Assembly: GCF_016584085.1 (NCBI RefSeq) | Contig: NZ_NRSJ01000020.1 | Span: 1-64,000, forward strand | Source of the DNA: Halochromatium glycolicum | GTDB lineage: Bacteria; Pseudomonadota; Gammaproteobacteria; Chromatiales; Chromatiaceae | DNA length: 64,000 nucleotides | Direction of reading: 5' to 3' | In this document: in pieces, positions 34,801 to 42,919 of the stretch | Position numbering within the stretch: position 1 is the first letter of the stretch | Layout: each line of letters starts with the position of its first letter | Translations under genes and position numbers: made by a program | The notes under the pieces: generated by a model | Databases searched by the model: none | Seen by the model: only the letters and a program-made list of their open reading frames with translations | Told to the model about the DNA's origin: nothing

Positions 34801-35195
34801 TTCGGATGCAGGAGCGCGCCGCCGCCGACGGCCAGCAGGGCGCCGACGAGCGCCTGGCCGCCGCCAAGGCCCTCAAGACCAAGCTGGAAGCCATCCTGGA
34901 AGGTGAGGCCCCGCTCGACATCTTCGTGCGCTGGAAGCCCGTCGAGCAGCAGCCCATCGGCTGGGAGCCGGACCTCAACGACGGCGTACGCCTCAACATC
35001 CGCCCCTTCATGCTCGCCGGCGACGTGGGCAAGAAGGGCGCCGGTGTGCTGCGCGCCAAGCCCAACATCCACTGGAAGAAGGACCGCGGCAAGGACGTCG
35101 AAAGCGCCCCCTGGTACCCCGTCTTCCAGGGTGAGCGCATCAACGACCACCACCTGACCCTGGCCGAGAAGCGCGCGGCGCGAGGGGGTGCGTGA
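31839..35195 (+). CDS. pglX: BREX adenine methyltransferase PglX
   Basis: This 1118-residue PglX marks host DNA by N6-adenine methylation and sets self/non-self in BREX. The N-terminal helical part (1-280) has HWHRMLFARFLAENGLLMHP and FTEPYMVAFLLDNSLGAWW. AdoMet motif I is DPCCGSGHFL (about 296-305). Motif IV reads NVPY (479-482) instead of the usual NPPY. The target-recognition part (about 480-850) is encoded by markedly AT-richer DNA (33250-34390). The C-terminus returns to high GC. Start ATG follows CAAGGAG; a long frame extension upstream is discarded. Its stop overlaps the gajA start. Confidence 0.93.
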   Translation: MDPLAKPLRRQLEEAVVDARDTAEEAARAALMHLGVGDADAPKHLTDAERALRRRLRAHGRQLGDQRRPDAHQAIDKLVQETAYEHWHRMLFARFLAENGLLMHPDGVALTLDECNELARDEGAADGWELAGRYASRMLPQIFRPDSPVLALKLAPEHQRALEHRLAGLHPDTFQAADSLGWVYQFWQTKRKDAVNRSEVKIGADELPAVTQLFTEPYMVAFLLDNSLGAWWAARRLNADDLRSAESEEALRRKAAIPGVPLEYLRFVKEEDDAWTPAAGTFDAWPEHLGELKVMDPCCGSGHFLVAALQMLVPMRKALEGLDARTAVDAVLRDNLHGLELDQRCVEIAAFALALTAWRWPDAGGYRPLPALNLACSGLGIHAPKADWLRLAEGDVDLEHALERLYDLFKDAPTLGSLIDPRRALGDDLLQLSWVRVEPLLERALGSEDAQQQELGVLAAGLAQAARLLADRYHCVVTNVPYLTRQRQSKKLMDYFDGRFAKSKNELGYVFLSRFLDQLPERCPVAAVMPQNVLYMARYKSFRVCLLESATWELVARLGTGAFEAISGEVVNVGLFIMTASTPISEQMITCIDVPRDSDAHEKARHLSDGSATILKQNAMCLNPDSVFGSTSVIEKGALLAEHAECYQGLRTGDANRFVANWWEIPFGSGEWDFFQTSSTDDAGSISGYTGAIFWQGGAGQLHEYAAATRYRLHDMHESGNRAWGRCGIAVGQMTLRATVYLGAKFDNPVAVVVPKETRDLDAIWAFLSSEQYRESVKEVNRGLYITNAALLKVSFDRDYWVDAVRANEGLSFPRTFSPDPFQWIFHGHPYRSRHPLHVAVGRLIGFRWPAEKDCVMALSDESRALVAETRKLDPFSDDDGICCLPAIRGEPAAHERLLGLLEAAYGDDWTAGTLGKLLAESGAQGKGLDVWLRDAFFQQHCKLFHHRPFIWHIWDGLKDGFAALVNYHRLDRANLERLIYTYLGDWIRMQERAAADGQQGADERLAAAKALKTKLEAILEGEAPLDIFVRWKPVEQQPIGWEPDLNDGVRLNIRPFMLAGDVGKKGAGVLRAKPNIHWKKDRGKDVESAPWYPVFQGERINDHHLTLAEKRAARGGA

Positions 35196-36931
35196 TGCTG
35201 CTGACCAATTTGAAGATCGAAAACTACCGCGGCATCAAGACGCTGGAGCTTGCGCTCGGGTCCACGACGGTGCTGGTCGGCGAGAACAATTGCGGCAAGA
35301 CCAGCGTCCTGCACGCGCTACGCGCATGCTTACACACACTACGGTCCGGCGGTCGCGCGGCGCCGTTCGACGAGTTCGACCTTCACTTCGACAGTCGTGC
35401 TGCGGACCCGACGACGGCACCGTTGATCGTCATCACGCTCACGTTCGAGGAGGAAACGCCTGGCGAGTGGTCAGAGGAGATCGAACAACGCCTTGGAGGG
35501 GACGCTGGGGTTATCGCCCTTGTGCCGCCCGATGACCGCAGCCGGATTCAGCTGCGTGTCAGCGCCGAGTACTCGAATGTCACTCAGGAGATCGACACCA
35601 CATTCGAGTTTCTCGACGCTGCCGGAAACCCGTTGCCAGCGAAGAACCGAGCCCGCCTGAGCAACCTTCAACAGTTGCGCCCTCTGTTCTACCTCTCGGC
35701 ACTGCGTGATGCCGGGAGGGAGTTCTCGCGTACCTCCCAGTTCTGGTCCCCCTTCGTCAAGAACTCCCAGATCGACGATACGACGAAGGCGACCATCGAA
35801 GCGAAGCTGGAGGATATCAACGCACAGATTATCGAGGCTCACGGAACCTTCAAAGGTGTTCGGGACCACCTCGGCAAGGTGCAGCAGTTGGTCGCACTTG
35901 GCGTCGGCGCCGAGGACGTCGTCAGCGTGGATGCTATACCCGCACGGGTCTTCGATATGCTGAACCGCACTCAGGTCAACATCGCTTCCGCTACGGGCGC
36001 GCGGCTGCCAATTGGGCGGCATGGAGAGGGAACACAGAGTCTCGCCGTGTTGATGCTTTTTGACGCGTTTCTGAAATCCGAGTTGGCCAGGAAGCAGCGG
36101 GTTCTGGAATCGAAGCCCATTGTCGCGCTGGAAGAGCCCGAAGCCCACTTGCATCCGAATGCCGTCCGCGCACTTTGGAAGGTAATCCAAGACATTGACG
36201 GGCAAGTACTGGTCGCGACACATTCGGGCGATTTGCTGTCCGAAGTGGATATCTACTCCATCCGACGGTTGTACAAAAGGGACGGAGCGGTCAAGGTTGG
36301 CGCGATACCATCGGACCTTCTCAATGCGCGGCAGCTTCAGAAGTTCGACTACTTTGTTAGACGGACGCGTGGCGAGCTTTTCTTTGCTAGGGTGTGGATC
36401 TTGGTTGAAGGAGAAACCGACGTAATTCTTCTCAGCGGCGCAGCCCGAGTGCTTAGAATCGAGCTCGAACAGGCCGCTATCCGAATTGTCGACTATGCAC
36501 AGAGCGACCTCTCGCTTTTCATCGCCGCGGCGGATTCCCTTGGTATCGAATGGCACGTCTTCTCAGACGGTGACTCGGCTGGAGCGAAAAACATTAAAAA
36601 GGCTCGTGATGTGTTGGGGTCACGGCCGGAAGCATCGCACTTGACGTTGCTTCCGGATGGCGACCCTATAGAACCATACCTATGTCGAAATGGTTTCATC
36701 GACGTCTATGAGGATCACGCGAGCGACCAGAACCGACCGCGATACATCACAGTTGGTGAGAGCGATGAGGCGTACGCTGGTCAACTATGTCGATGTCTGC
36801 CGAACAATGGTAAGCCCGCTGCGGCCCACGCCGTCGTTGCAGAGATGATTTCCCGCGGCGCCGGCTCCGTCCCTCGGGAGATCGCCGAGTGCTTGTCAAA
36901 GGCCATCGCGCTTGCAGGGGATAAAGCATGA
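35195..36931 (+). CDS. gajA: Gabija GajA-like OLD-family ATPase/TOPRIM nuclease
   Basis: The 578-residue class 2 OLD protein is the same size as characterised GajA. The ABC-type ATPase half has Walker A GENNCGKTS (29-37), signature-like GRHGEGTQSL and Walker B IVALEEPEAHLHP. The TOPRIM half has WILVEGETDV (catalytic Glu about 405) and HVFSDGDSAG (Asp pair about 457-459). GajA nicks phage DNA when nucleotide pools fall. It is followed at an ATGA overlap by a UvrD-like helicase, the Gabija arrangement. It begins at the pglX stop, so translation may be coupled; GTG 35192 is an alternative start. DNA is less GC-rich than the BREX genes. Confidence 0.88.
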   Translation: MLLTNLKIENYRGIKTLELALGSTTVLVGENNCGKTSVLHALRACLHTLRSGGRAAPFDEFDLHFDSRAADPTTAPLIVITLTFEEETPGEWSEEIEQRLGGDAGVIALVPPDDRSRIQLRVSAEYSNVTQEIDTTFEFLDAAGNPLPAKNRARLSNLQQLRPLFYLSALRDAGREFSRTSQFWSPFVKNSQIDDTTKATIEAKLEDINAQIIEAHGTFKGVRDHLGKVQQLVALGVGAEDVVSVDAIPARVFDMLNRTQVNIASATGARLPIGRHGEGTQSLAVLMLFDAFLKSELARKQRVLESKPIVALEEPEAHLHPNAVRALWKVIQDIDGQVLVATHSGDLLSEVDIYSIRRLYKRDGAVKVGAIPSDLLNARQLQKFDYFVRRTRGELFFARVWILVEGETDVILLSGAARVLRIELEQAAIRIVDYAQSDLSLFIAAADSLGIEWHVFSDGDSAGAKNIKKARDVLGSRPEASHLTLLPDGDPIEPYLCRNGFIDVYEDHASDQNRPRYITVGESDEAYAGQLCRCLPNNGKPAAAHAVVAEMISRGAGSVPREIAECLSKAIALAGDKA

Positions 36932-38835
36932 GTATTCTTGAACACTTGAACCCGAACCAGCTCGCGGCGGCGCAATGGAATACGGGGCCGCTTCTTGTCT
37001 TGGCGGGACCTGGCTCCGGGAAGACAGCGACGCTTACCGCGCGGGTTGGCCGGCTGGTCGAGCAGGGACGCGACGAGTCCTTCCGCATACTCTGCCTCAC
37101 CTTCACAAGGAAGGCGGCAGCCGAAATGCGGGAGCGCCTGCTGAAACTGGTGCCGGAAGCGCGAGATAGAGTGCTTCTGACAACTTTCCACTCGTTCGCG
37201 ACCGACATCCTGCGGCAGCACGGTAGCCATTTCGGTTTGAGTCCGGATTTCGCAATACTCGAGGAGGGCGAGCGTGTCGACATCCTCAAGTCGGTGCTTG
37301 ACGAAAAAGCTGACGAACTCACCAAGGTGGTATCGGCTGAAAAGGCCCTGAAGGCCATCGACTTTCTGCTGAGAAACGTCACACCCGACGCGGACGTCCC
37401 GACATTGGTCAAGGACGCTGAGGCGGGAAGGCAGCTTCAAACCCTCTTTGTGCGCTACAAGGACGTTTTGAAAGAGCAAAACTGCCTCGACTACGGGTCC
37501 ATCCTCTATTTTTGCGAGGAGTTGCTTCGCGTGCGGCCACGCGTCAGCAAACAGCTACGGACGGTCTACCGATACGTGTGCGTGGACGAGTTCCAGGACA
37601 CGAACCTCGTGCAGTATCGATTGCTTCGGGTTCTCGTGCCAGACGCGGACGCCAACCTCTTTATCGTTGGGGACGACGACCAGATCATTTATCAGTGGAA
37701 CGGGGCGAGCCCGGCGCGGGTGAGGCAGCTAGAACAGGATTATGCGTTGACGACCATCCAACTGCCGGAGAACTACAGATGCCCGCCGCAGGTGGTGGAA
37801 TTGGCGAATGCGCTGATCGTCCACAACAGCGACCGTTCGCAGCATAAGAGGCCTTTGCTTTCCATGAAGGCAGGGTCCGGCGCAAACGCCGTCGAGCTTC
37901 TTGGGTTCGAAGACGACTGGAAGGAAGCGGAAGGTATTGCGGAACACGTGGCGACACGGCTGAGCGATGGCGCAGAAGCTTCGGACATTGCCGTCTTGGC
38001 GCGTTCTACCAGGCTCTTGGAGCGGGTGCAGGACGCGTTTGGCGCGCTGTCGGTGCCTAACCACATACAGCGGCGAAAGTCCCGGTTCGAGAGTCCACCG
38101 ATGCGGTTTGTGACATCGGCCTTGAAACTAGCCCTGGTACGTTCGGACGACGAGCTGGCCTCAACGGTCACAAAGGCGCTGTCGGATTGTGTCGACCAGG
38201 ACGTCAGTGGCGAGGATCTCGCGAGGTTCGCGGCGGGACTGAACGGGGACCAATTGGAAGCGCTCGGTGCTCTGGTCGCTGAAGGTGCGGCAGTACCCGG
38301 GGGGCTGACGCAAGCGGTCCATGCGCTGGTCAGCGGTCGATACGCCGAGTTTGCAGCCATTGCGTTGGATCACTTCGACACGGTCGAGCGTACAGCCGAG
38401 GAGGGCGGGAAAGAGCAGTATGCAGAGTACGCAACGGAACGCAAAGTATGGGACAGCATCGTGCGCGAGATCGGGGGTGAGGAGGAAGCTTATGCACTTC
38501 CACTCGGGCAATTTCTTCAAGAGCTTGCGCTGGCCAATAAGACCCCGGAGGCGCCTTCAGGCTCGGTACGGTGTCTTACGATTCACGGCTCAAAGGGATT
38601 GGAATTTCCGCATGTCTACCTGATCGGCATGGCGGAGGATCAGTTGCCGTCGTTTCAGAGCAAGAAATCCGGGGATGATAGCCGAGAGATGCAGGAAGAA
38701 CGCCGGAACTGCTTCGTCGCGATAACCCGCACTCTCGAAACGCTGACGATGAGCTTTGGCAAGAGGTACAACGGATGGTCAAAGGAGCCGTCACGCTTCT
38801 TGTTCGAGATGGGAATGATTGAGTTCCGTGAATGA
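36928..38835 (+). CDS. gajB: Gabija GajB-like UvrD/PcrA-type helicase
   Basis: This 635-residue superfamily 1A helicase-like protein has motif I LAGPGSGKTATL (about 26-37), motif Ia CLTFTRKAAAEMRERL and motif II VDEFQDTN (about 218). Motif III is GDDDQIIYQWNGA, motif IV ENYRCP, motif V TIHGSKGLEFPHVYLIG and motif VI VAITRT. In Gabija, GajB senses DNA ends and activates GajA. At 635 residues it is longer than the ~500-residue GajB first described, so a 'class 2 OLD plus UvrD' label is a cautious alternative. It overlaps both gajA (ATGA) and the next gene (ATGA). Confidence 0.87.
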   Translation: MSILEHLNPNQLAAAQWNTGPLLVLAGPGSGKTATLTARVGRLVEQGRDESFRILCLTFTRKAAAEMRERLLKLVPEARDRVLLTTFHSFATDILRQHGSHFGLSPDFAILEEGERVDILKSVLDEKADELTKVVSAEKALKAIDFLLRNVTPDADVPTLVKDAEAGRQLQTLFVRYKDVLKEQNCLDYGSILYFCEELLRVRPRVSKQLRTVYRYVCVDEFQDTNLVQYRLLRVLVPDADANLFIVGDDDQIIYQWNGASPARVRQLEQDYALTTIQLPENYRCPPQVVELANALIVHNSDRSQHKRPLLSMKAGSGANAVELLGFEDDWKEAEGIAEHVATRLSDGAEASDIAVLARSTRLLERVQDAFGALSVPNHIQRRKSRFESPPMRFVTSALKLALVRSDDELASTVTKALSDCVDQDVSGEDLARFAAGLNGDQLEALGALVAEGAAVPGGLTQAVHALVSGRYAEFAAIALDHFDTVERTAEEGGKEQYAEYATERKVWDSIVREIGGEEEAYALPLGQFLQELALANKTPEAPSGSVRCLTIHGSKGLEFPHVYLIGMAEDQLPSFQSKKSGDDSREMQEERRNCFVAITRTLETLTMSFGKRYNGWSKEPSRFLFEMGMIEFRE

Positions 38836-40139
38836 TTGGCGGAACTCAAAGCCTTTACGATGATGAAGCCGACCTGCTGTCGGAGATCGCCGCGGGCGAG
38901 GACACGTTCCTTGATTGTATGGAGGTCGTGTGTAAGGGAGATCAGGTGCGCTTCGCGAGCGATGAGGGCAGAGCCGACGAGGTCATCGCCGAGGCCTTCG
39001 TCTCCATGGCGAACACCGAAGGCGGACTGGTGGTCTTTGGCGTCAGCGAAGATGGCAAGGTCCTCGGCATCAACGCCGACAAGCGCGACAAGCTCGAGCA
39101 GTTCGTGGTCCAGTGCGCCCTCGATCACTGCGTACCGCCCATCGAGCCCCACCTGGATTGGCTGCTGCTGCCCGACGCCAACGGCGAGCGCCGGCTGTGT
39201 CTGCGGGTCTATGTTCCGCGGGCGCGCTACTACGTGCATCAGACCAGCGACGGGCGCTTCCTGAGGCGTGTCGGCAGCCATCGCACACCGATTCCGGCCG
39301 AGCAACTGGGGCGGCTGCTCGCGAGCCGACAGCTCATGTTGCCGTTCGAGGAGCGGCCCGTCCTCGGCGCGGGCCTGGACGCGCTCGATAGCACCCGGTT
39401 CGAGACCTACTACCGACGCCGCTTTCATGAGCCCATCGCGGACCCGGCGCTGAGCTACGAGCGCTTGCTGGGCAACCTGAAGCTGGCCGTGCAGGGTGAC
39501 GACGGCGATTGGCACCCGACCAATGTGGGCGTGCTGCTGTTCTCCGCCCGACCAGACCTACACGTGTCCGGCGCCTACGTGGACCTGGCCGTCTACGACC
39601 ATGCCGATGCCGACGGCAACACGCTGGACGCGAAACGGGTCACGGGCACCGTGGTGGAGCAGATCGAGTGGGTGCTGACCTATCTGCGCAACAGTCCATT
39701 GCTCAACACGGTCTCCGTCAAGGACGGCCTGGGGAGAGTGGATCGGCCCGCGTACAGCGACTTCGCGGTGCAGGAGTCGGTGGTCAATGCGCTGGCCCAT
39801 CGCGACTACGCGATCGCGGGCGCGCAGGTCATCGTCACCGTCTTCCCGGACCGCATCGAGATCCGCAACCCCGGCGGTCTGCACAACACGCTGACTGAGG
39901 ACAACCTCTACGCGGGCTGTCAGCCGGTGCGGCGCAATCAGATCCTTTGCGGCTTTCTGCGCGACTACGAGAGCCCGGCTACCGGACGCCGCTATATGGA
40001 GGCGCGCGGTGAAGGGTTCTTGACGCTGGTTCGTACCAGCATGGCGCTGTCCGGCCGCCGCCCGGAGCTGGTCAACATGGGCGGTGCAGTGAAGCTGACG
40101 CTGTTCTCCTCCCATGCCGGCAGCGCGCCTGCTACGTAG
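38832..40139 (+). CDS. AlbA_2/HATPase-type (RecG-like) protein coupled to Gabija
   Basis: The 435-residue protein has an N-terminal Schlafen-AlbA_2 domain: DTFLDCMEVVCKGDQVRF, EAFVSMANTEGGLVVFGVSEDGKVLG. A helical middle follows, then a C-terminal HATPase_c_4-like region: FAVQESVVNALAHRDYAIAGAQVIVTVFPDRIEIRNPGGL (about 310-360, with the N-A-x-x-H and N-P-G boxes). Such proteins occur in defence islands and as extra genes between pglX and pglZ; the mechanism is unclear. Its ATG overlaps the gajB stop, so pglX-gajA-gajB-this gene form one coupled string. Most of it is as GC-rich as BREX, unlike gajAB. Confidence 0.83.
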   Translation: MIGGTQSLYDDEADLLSEIAAGEDTFLDCMEVVCKGDQVRFASDEGRADEVIAEAFVSMANTEGGLVVFGVSEDGKVLGINADKRDKLEQFVVQCALDHCVPPIEPHLDWLLLPDANGERRLCLRVYVPRARYYVHQTSDGRFLRRVGSHRTPIPAEQLGRLLASRQLMLPFEERPVLGAGLDALDSTRFETYYRRRFHEPIADPALSYERLLGNLKLAVQGDDGDWHPTNVGVLLFSARPDLHVSGAYVDLAVYDHADADGNTLDAKRVTGTVVEQIEWVLTYLRNSPLLNTVSVKDGLGRVDRPAYSDFAVQESVVNALAHRDYAIAGAQVIVTVFPDRIEIRNPGGLHNTLTEDNLYAGCQPVRRNQILCGFLRDYESPATGRRYMEARGEGFLTLVRTSMALSGRRPELVNMGGAVKLTLFSSHAGSAPAT

Positions 40140-40219
40140 TCAGACCATCTTGGCCTGACGGGTTCAGGGTGTTAACAGCTAGCCTGAAACCCCGCCAAAG
40201 CTACGCTATTCTTTTCAAT

Positions 40220-40843
40220 ATGGATAGATACGTTAGCATAGGTGATGCCGCCAAGGCGTTGGGCGTGTCCATTACGACCCTGCGCCGCTGGGAAGCATCT
40301 GGCAAGCTGGTACCGGAGCACACAGCGGGCGGTCATCGCCGTTACGACCTGGCGAAACTTCGACCCGAGATGTTTCGGGGCGAAGAAGACGCTGCGCGAC
40401 GTACCGTGGCCTACGCCCGTGTTTCTAGTCACGACCAGAAGGATGATCTGGAACGCCAGAAGCAGGTTCTGGAACGCTACTGCGCGCAGCAGGGATGGAC
40501 ATTTGAGGTCATTTCCGATCTTGGGTCGGGGATGAACTACCACAAGAAAGGTTTGAAGAAGCTGCTTGATGCCGTTATTGACGGTCAGGTTGGGCGACTG
40601 GTCCTTACCCACAAGGATCGGCTCTTGCGCTTCGGCGCAGAATTGGTGTTTGCCATTTGCGAGGCGAAAGATGTGGAGGTCTTGATCCTCAACCAGGGCA
40701 AGGACACCACGTTCGAGGAGGATTTGGCAAAGGATGTACTAGAGATTATCACCGTGTTCAGCGCTCGGCTTTACGGCAGTCGTTCGCGCAAGAATCAGAA
40801 GTTGATCGATGGCGTGAAAAAAGCCGTGGAGGACGCGACATGA
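40220..40843 (+). CDS. tnpA: IS607-family serine recombinase TnpA
   Basis: This 207-residue transposase has an N-terminal MerR-like HTH (YVSIGDAAKALGVSITTLRRWEASGKLVPEHTAGGHRRY) and a resolvase-type catalytic domain. The catalytic domain starts AYARVSSHDQKDDLERQ, nucleophilic Ser about residue 69. It continues with LVLTHKDRLLRFG (Arg cluster) and NQGKDTTFEEDLAKDVLEII. All expected catalytic residues are present. The start at 40220 is chosen because the HTH begins there. It overlaps tnpB. Confidence 0.92.
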   Translation: MDRYVSIGDAAKALGVSITTLRRWEASGKLVPEHTAGGHRRYDLAKLRPEMFRGEEDAARRTVAYARVSSHDQKDDLERQKQVLERYCAQQGWTFEVISDLGSGMNYHKKGLKKLLDAVIDGQVGRLVLTHKDRLLRFGAELVFAICEAKDVEVLILNQGKDTTFEEDLAKDVLEIITVFSARLYGSRSRKNQKLIDGVKKAVEDAT

Positions 40844-42027
40844 TCATCGCCCACAAGATTGCGCTTGCGCCCAACAATAAACAGGCGACCCATTTCGCCA
40901 AGGCCGCTGGCACAGCACGCTTCGCCTATAACTGGGCTTTGGCCGAGTGGCAGCGCCAGTATCAAGCATGGAAGGAGGATAACAGCCTGCCCAGGCCGTC
41001 GCAGGACGCTTTGCGCCGACAACTGAATGCCATCAAGCGCGAGCAGTTCCCTTGGATGCTGGAGGTCACCAAGTGCGCCCCGCAAATGGCGATCATGCAG
41101 TTGGGCGAAGCCTTCAAGAACTTCTTTGCCGGACGCGCCAAGTATCCGACCTTTCGCAAGAAGGGCGTGCGTGACCGTTTCAGCCTCACCAATGATCAGT
41201 TTCGCGTCGAAGGCTCCCGCATCCGCATCCCCAATCTCGGCTGGGTACGGATGCGGGAGTCGTTGCGCTTTACGGGCAAGATTCTATCGGCCACGGTCTC
41301 TCGTGTGGCCGATCGTTGGTTTGTCAGTATCACCGTGGACACCCAAGACGATTCGCACCTTCCCAAAGCCGAAAACCAAGGCGCGGTGGGTGTGGATTTG
41401 GGTGTCTCGGCACTGGCAACGCTCTCGACGGGAGAAACCATCCCCGGCCCCAAGGCGCATACGGCCCTGCTCAAGCGGCTCAAGCGATTGAGCCGCAGCC
41501 TGAGCCGCAAGCAGAAAGGCTCGGCCAACTGGCGCAAAACCAACGCGAAGCTGGCAAGGCTTCATGCCCGTATTGCCAATATCCGGGCCAATACCTTGCA
41601 CAAACTGACCTCCGATGTGACACGACGGTTTCATACCATCGGCATCGAGGATCTGAACGTGCGCGGCATGATGAGCAATCGGCATCTGGCCCGCTCTATT
41701 GCTGACATGGGCTTCTTCGAGTTCCGGCGGCAGTTGGACTACAAGGCAGCGCAACGGGGCGGGTTGGTGGTTGTGGCCGATCGTTGGTATCCGAGCAGCA
41801 AGACATGCTCGGCCTGCGGCTCGGTGCAGAAAGAAATGCCGCTATCCATGCGGCAATGGACGTGCCCGGATTGCAGAACAACCCACGACCGGGATCTAAA
41901 TGCGGCCAGAAATCTGGCCACATACGCCGTGAGTTCCACGGTGTCAGCCTGTGGAGAGGAAGGCGCTGGCCGTTGCTTGCAAAAGCACGGTGAAACCGGC
42001 CTCGGTGAAGCAGGAAATCAGCACTGA
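40840..42027 (+). CDS. tnpB: TnpB RNA-guided nuclease of IS607 element
   Basis: The 395-residue RuvC-fold TnpB (OrfB_IS605) cleaves DNA guided by an omega RNA from the element's right end and helps retain the transposon. The N-terminal HTH region has ALAPNNKQATHFAKAAGTARFAYNWAL. RuvC motifs are VGVDLGVSALATLS (Asp about 186), HTIGIEDLNVRGMM (Glu about 269) and HDRDLNAARNL (Asp about 350). A zinc ribbon CSACGSVQ...CPDC lies before the last motif. All three catalytic acids are intact, so the protein looks active. Confidence 0.93.
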   Translation: MIIAHKIALAPNNKQATHFAKAAGTARFAYNWALAEWQRQYQAWKEDNSLPRPSQDALRRQLNAIKREQFPWMLEVTKCAPQMAIMQLGEAFKNFFAGRAKYPTFRKKGVRDRFSLTNDQFRVEGSRIRIPNLGWVRMRESLRFTGKILSATVSRVADRWFVSITVDTQDDSHLPKAENQGAVGVDLGVSALATLSTGETIPGPKAHTALLKRLKRLSRSLSRKQKGSANWRKTNAKLARLHARIANIRANTLHKLTSDVTRRFHTIGIEDLNVRGMMSNRHLARSIADMGFFEFRRQLDYKAAQRGGLVVVADRWYPSSKTCSACGSVQKEMPLSMRQWTCPDCRTTHDRDLNAARNLATYAVSSTVSACGEEGAGRCLQKHGETGLGEAGNQH

Positions 42028-42073
42028 ACCTGTTTAGGTATATCCAGATAGGTTTGGGTAGGTCTGATAGAAC
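41900..42073 (+). ncRNA. Predicted omega RNA (reRNA) at the tnpB 3' end
   Basis: TnpB guides are transcribed from the 3' part of tnpB through the right end, and the guide is the flanking DNA. The 3' end of tnpB plus the 46-base tail is the expected site. If the end is at 42073, the guide would begin GGTGATCGCGCC. Position is inferred from the family; no structure was computed. Confidence 0.4.
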
Positions 42074-42181
42074 GGTGATCGCGCCGGACAGTGGAGCGTT
42101 CGGATCAATGCCCAGTGGCGGCTGTGCTTCCGCTTTCTGGACGGCGACGCCCTGGATGTCGAGATCGTCGACTACCACTGA
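42074..42181 (+). pseudogene. HigB toxin 3' remnant beheaded at the IS607 end
   Basis: In frame to the stop, 35 codons read GDRAGQWSVRINAQWRLCFRF...VEIVDYH, the HigB C-terminus (compare 3447-3728). The first ~60 residues are absent on both sides of the transposon, so insertion was accompanied or followed by deletion. The toxin is inactive. Confidence 0.85.
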
Positions 42182-42193
42182 GAGGTGAAACAG

Positions 42194-42502
42194 ATGACTC
42201 GGGAGCTGGCGCCGGTTTCCCCCGGCGAGATGCTGATGGAGGAGTTCCTGAAGCCCTTGGAGCTATCACAATATGCACTGGCGCGGGCGGTGCATGTGCC
42301 TCCGCGGCGGATCAACGAGATCGTGCATGGCAAGCGGGCGGTGACGGCGGATACCGATCTGCGTCTGTGTCGCTTCTTCGGTCTATCGGAGGGCTGGTGG
42401 TTGCGCCTGCAGGCCGACTATGACATTGCCCTGGCCAAGGACAGCATGGCCGAGGTGCTCAGCGCGATTGAACCCTTGCCGCGTGACCGCGAGGCCGCAT
42501 GA
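42194..42502 (+). CDS. higA: HigA antitoxin, toxin partner truncated
   Basis: This 102-residue XRE-type HigA has PVSPGEMLMEEFLKPLELSQYALARAVHVPPRRINEIVHGKRAVTADTDLRLCRFF and a C-terminal helix. AGAGGTG precedes the ATG. The cognate HigB survives only as a 35-codon remnant, so this is an orphan antitoxin, possibly able to cross-bind the HigB at 3447. It is 12 bases after the remnant's stop. Confidence 0.9.
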   Translation: MTRELAPVSPGEMLMEEFLKPLELSQYALARAVHVPPRRINEIVHGKRAVTADTDLRLCRFFGLSEGWWLRLQADYDIALAKDSMAEVLSAIEPLPRDREAA

Positions 42503-42629
42503 GCTCAGTGGCGGTTTGGTTTTGATGTGCTTGGCCGGGTAGCGGGCAGCAACGGCCACCCAGCCAGAGCCTTCCCGATGAGCGCCGCTCACAGGATCGT
42601 GATTGACTGAGACCAGATCGCGCAGCATA

Positions 42630-42651
42630 CTTGTACGATATATCGAACAAG
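42630..42651. promoter_or_regulatory. Near-palindromic operator upstream of yefM-yoeB
   Basis: The 22-base site CTTGTACGATATATCGAACAAG is an inverted repeat with one mismatched pair and a perfect CGATATATCG centre. It ends 13 bases before the antitoxin ATG. Phd/YefM antitoxins repress through such palindromes. Confidence 0.6.
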
Positions 42652-42664
42652 TCGGACGGACGCT

Positions 42665-42919
42665 ATGCAAACCATCACCTTTTCCGATGCTCGCAATCAA
42701 CTGAAGCAAGTGCTCGATCGCGTGGCGGCCGATGCGGACTACACGGTCATCACCCGGCGTGACGCTGCAGACGCGGTGGTGATGTCGCTCGATAGCTTCA
42801 ACAGCCTGATGGAGACGGTCTACCTGCTCCGCTCTCCGGCCAACGCCGAGCATCTCGCTCGCTCCATTGCCCAATACCGGCAGGGACAGACCGCCGAGCA
42901 GCCATTGCAGCATGATTAG
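42665..42919 (+). CDS. yefM: Phd/YefM-family antitoxin
   Basis: The 84-residue antitoxin has the YefM signature: TITFSDARNQLKQVLDRVAADADYTVITRRDAADAVVMSLDSFNSLMETVYLL, then an acidic disordered toxin-binding tail. It neutralises YoeB and represses via the palindrome at 42630. It overlaps the toxin start by 8 bases. Confidence 0.92.
   Translation: MQTITFSDARNQLKQVLDRVAADADYTVITRRDAADAVVMSLDSFNSLMETVYLLRSPANAEHLARSIAQYRQGQTAEQPLQHD

Larger units (their letters stand above)
40140..42073 (+). mobile_element. IS607-type transposon with TnpB
   Basis: The element encodes a MerR-HTH serine recombinase and a TnpB, overlapping by ATGA, the standard IS607 layout. The right end is placed at about 42073 because an in-frame HigB remnant resumes at 42074 (GDRAGQW). 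The left end lies somewhere in 40140-40219. GGTTCAG (about 40160) and CTGAACC (about 42025) are inverted but do not prove the ends. IS607 elements make no target duplication. Confidence 0.8.
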
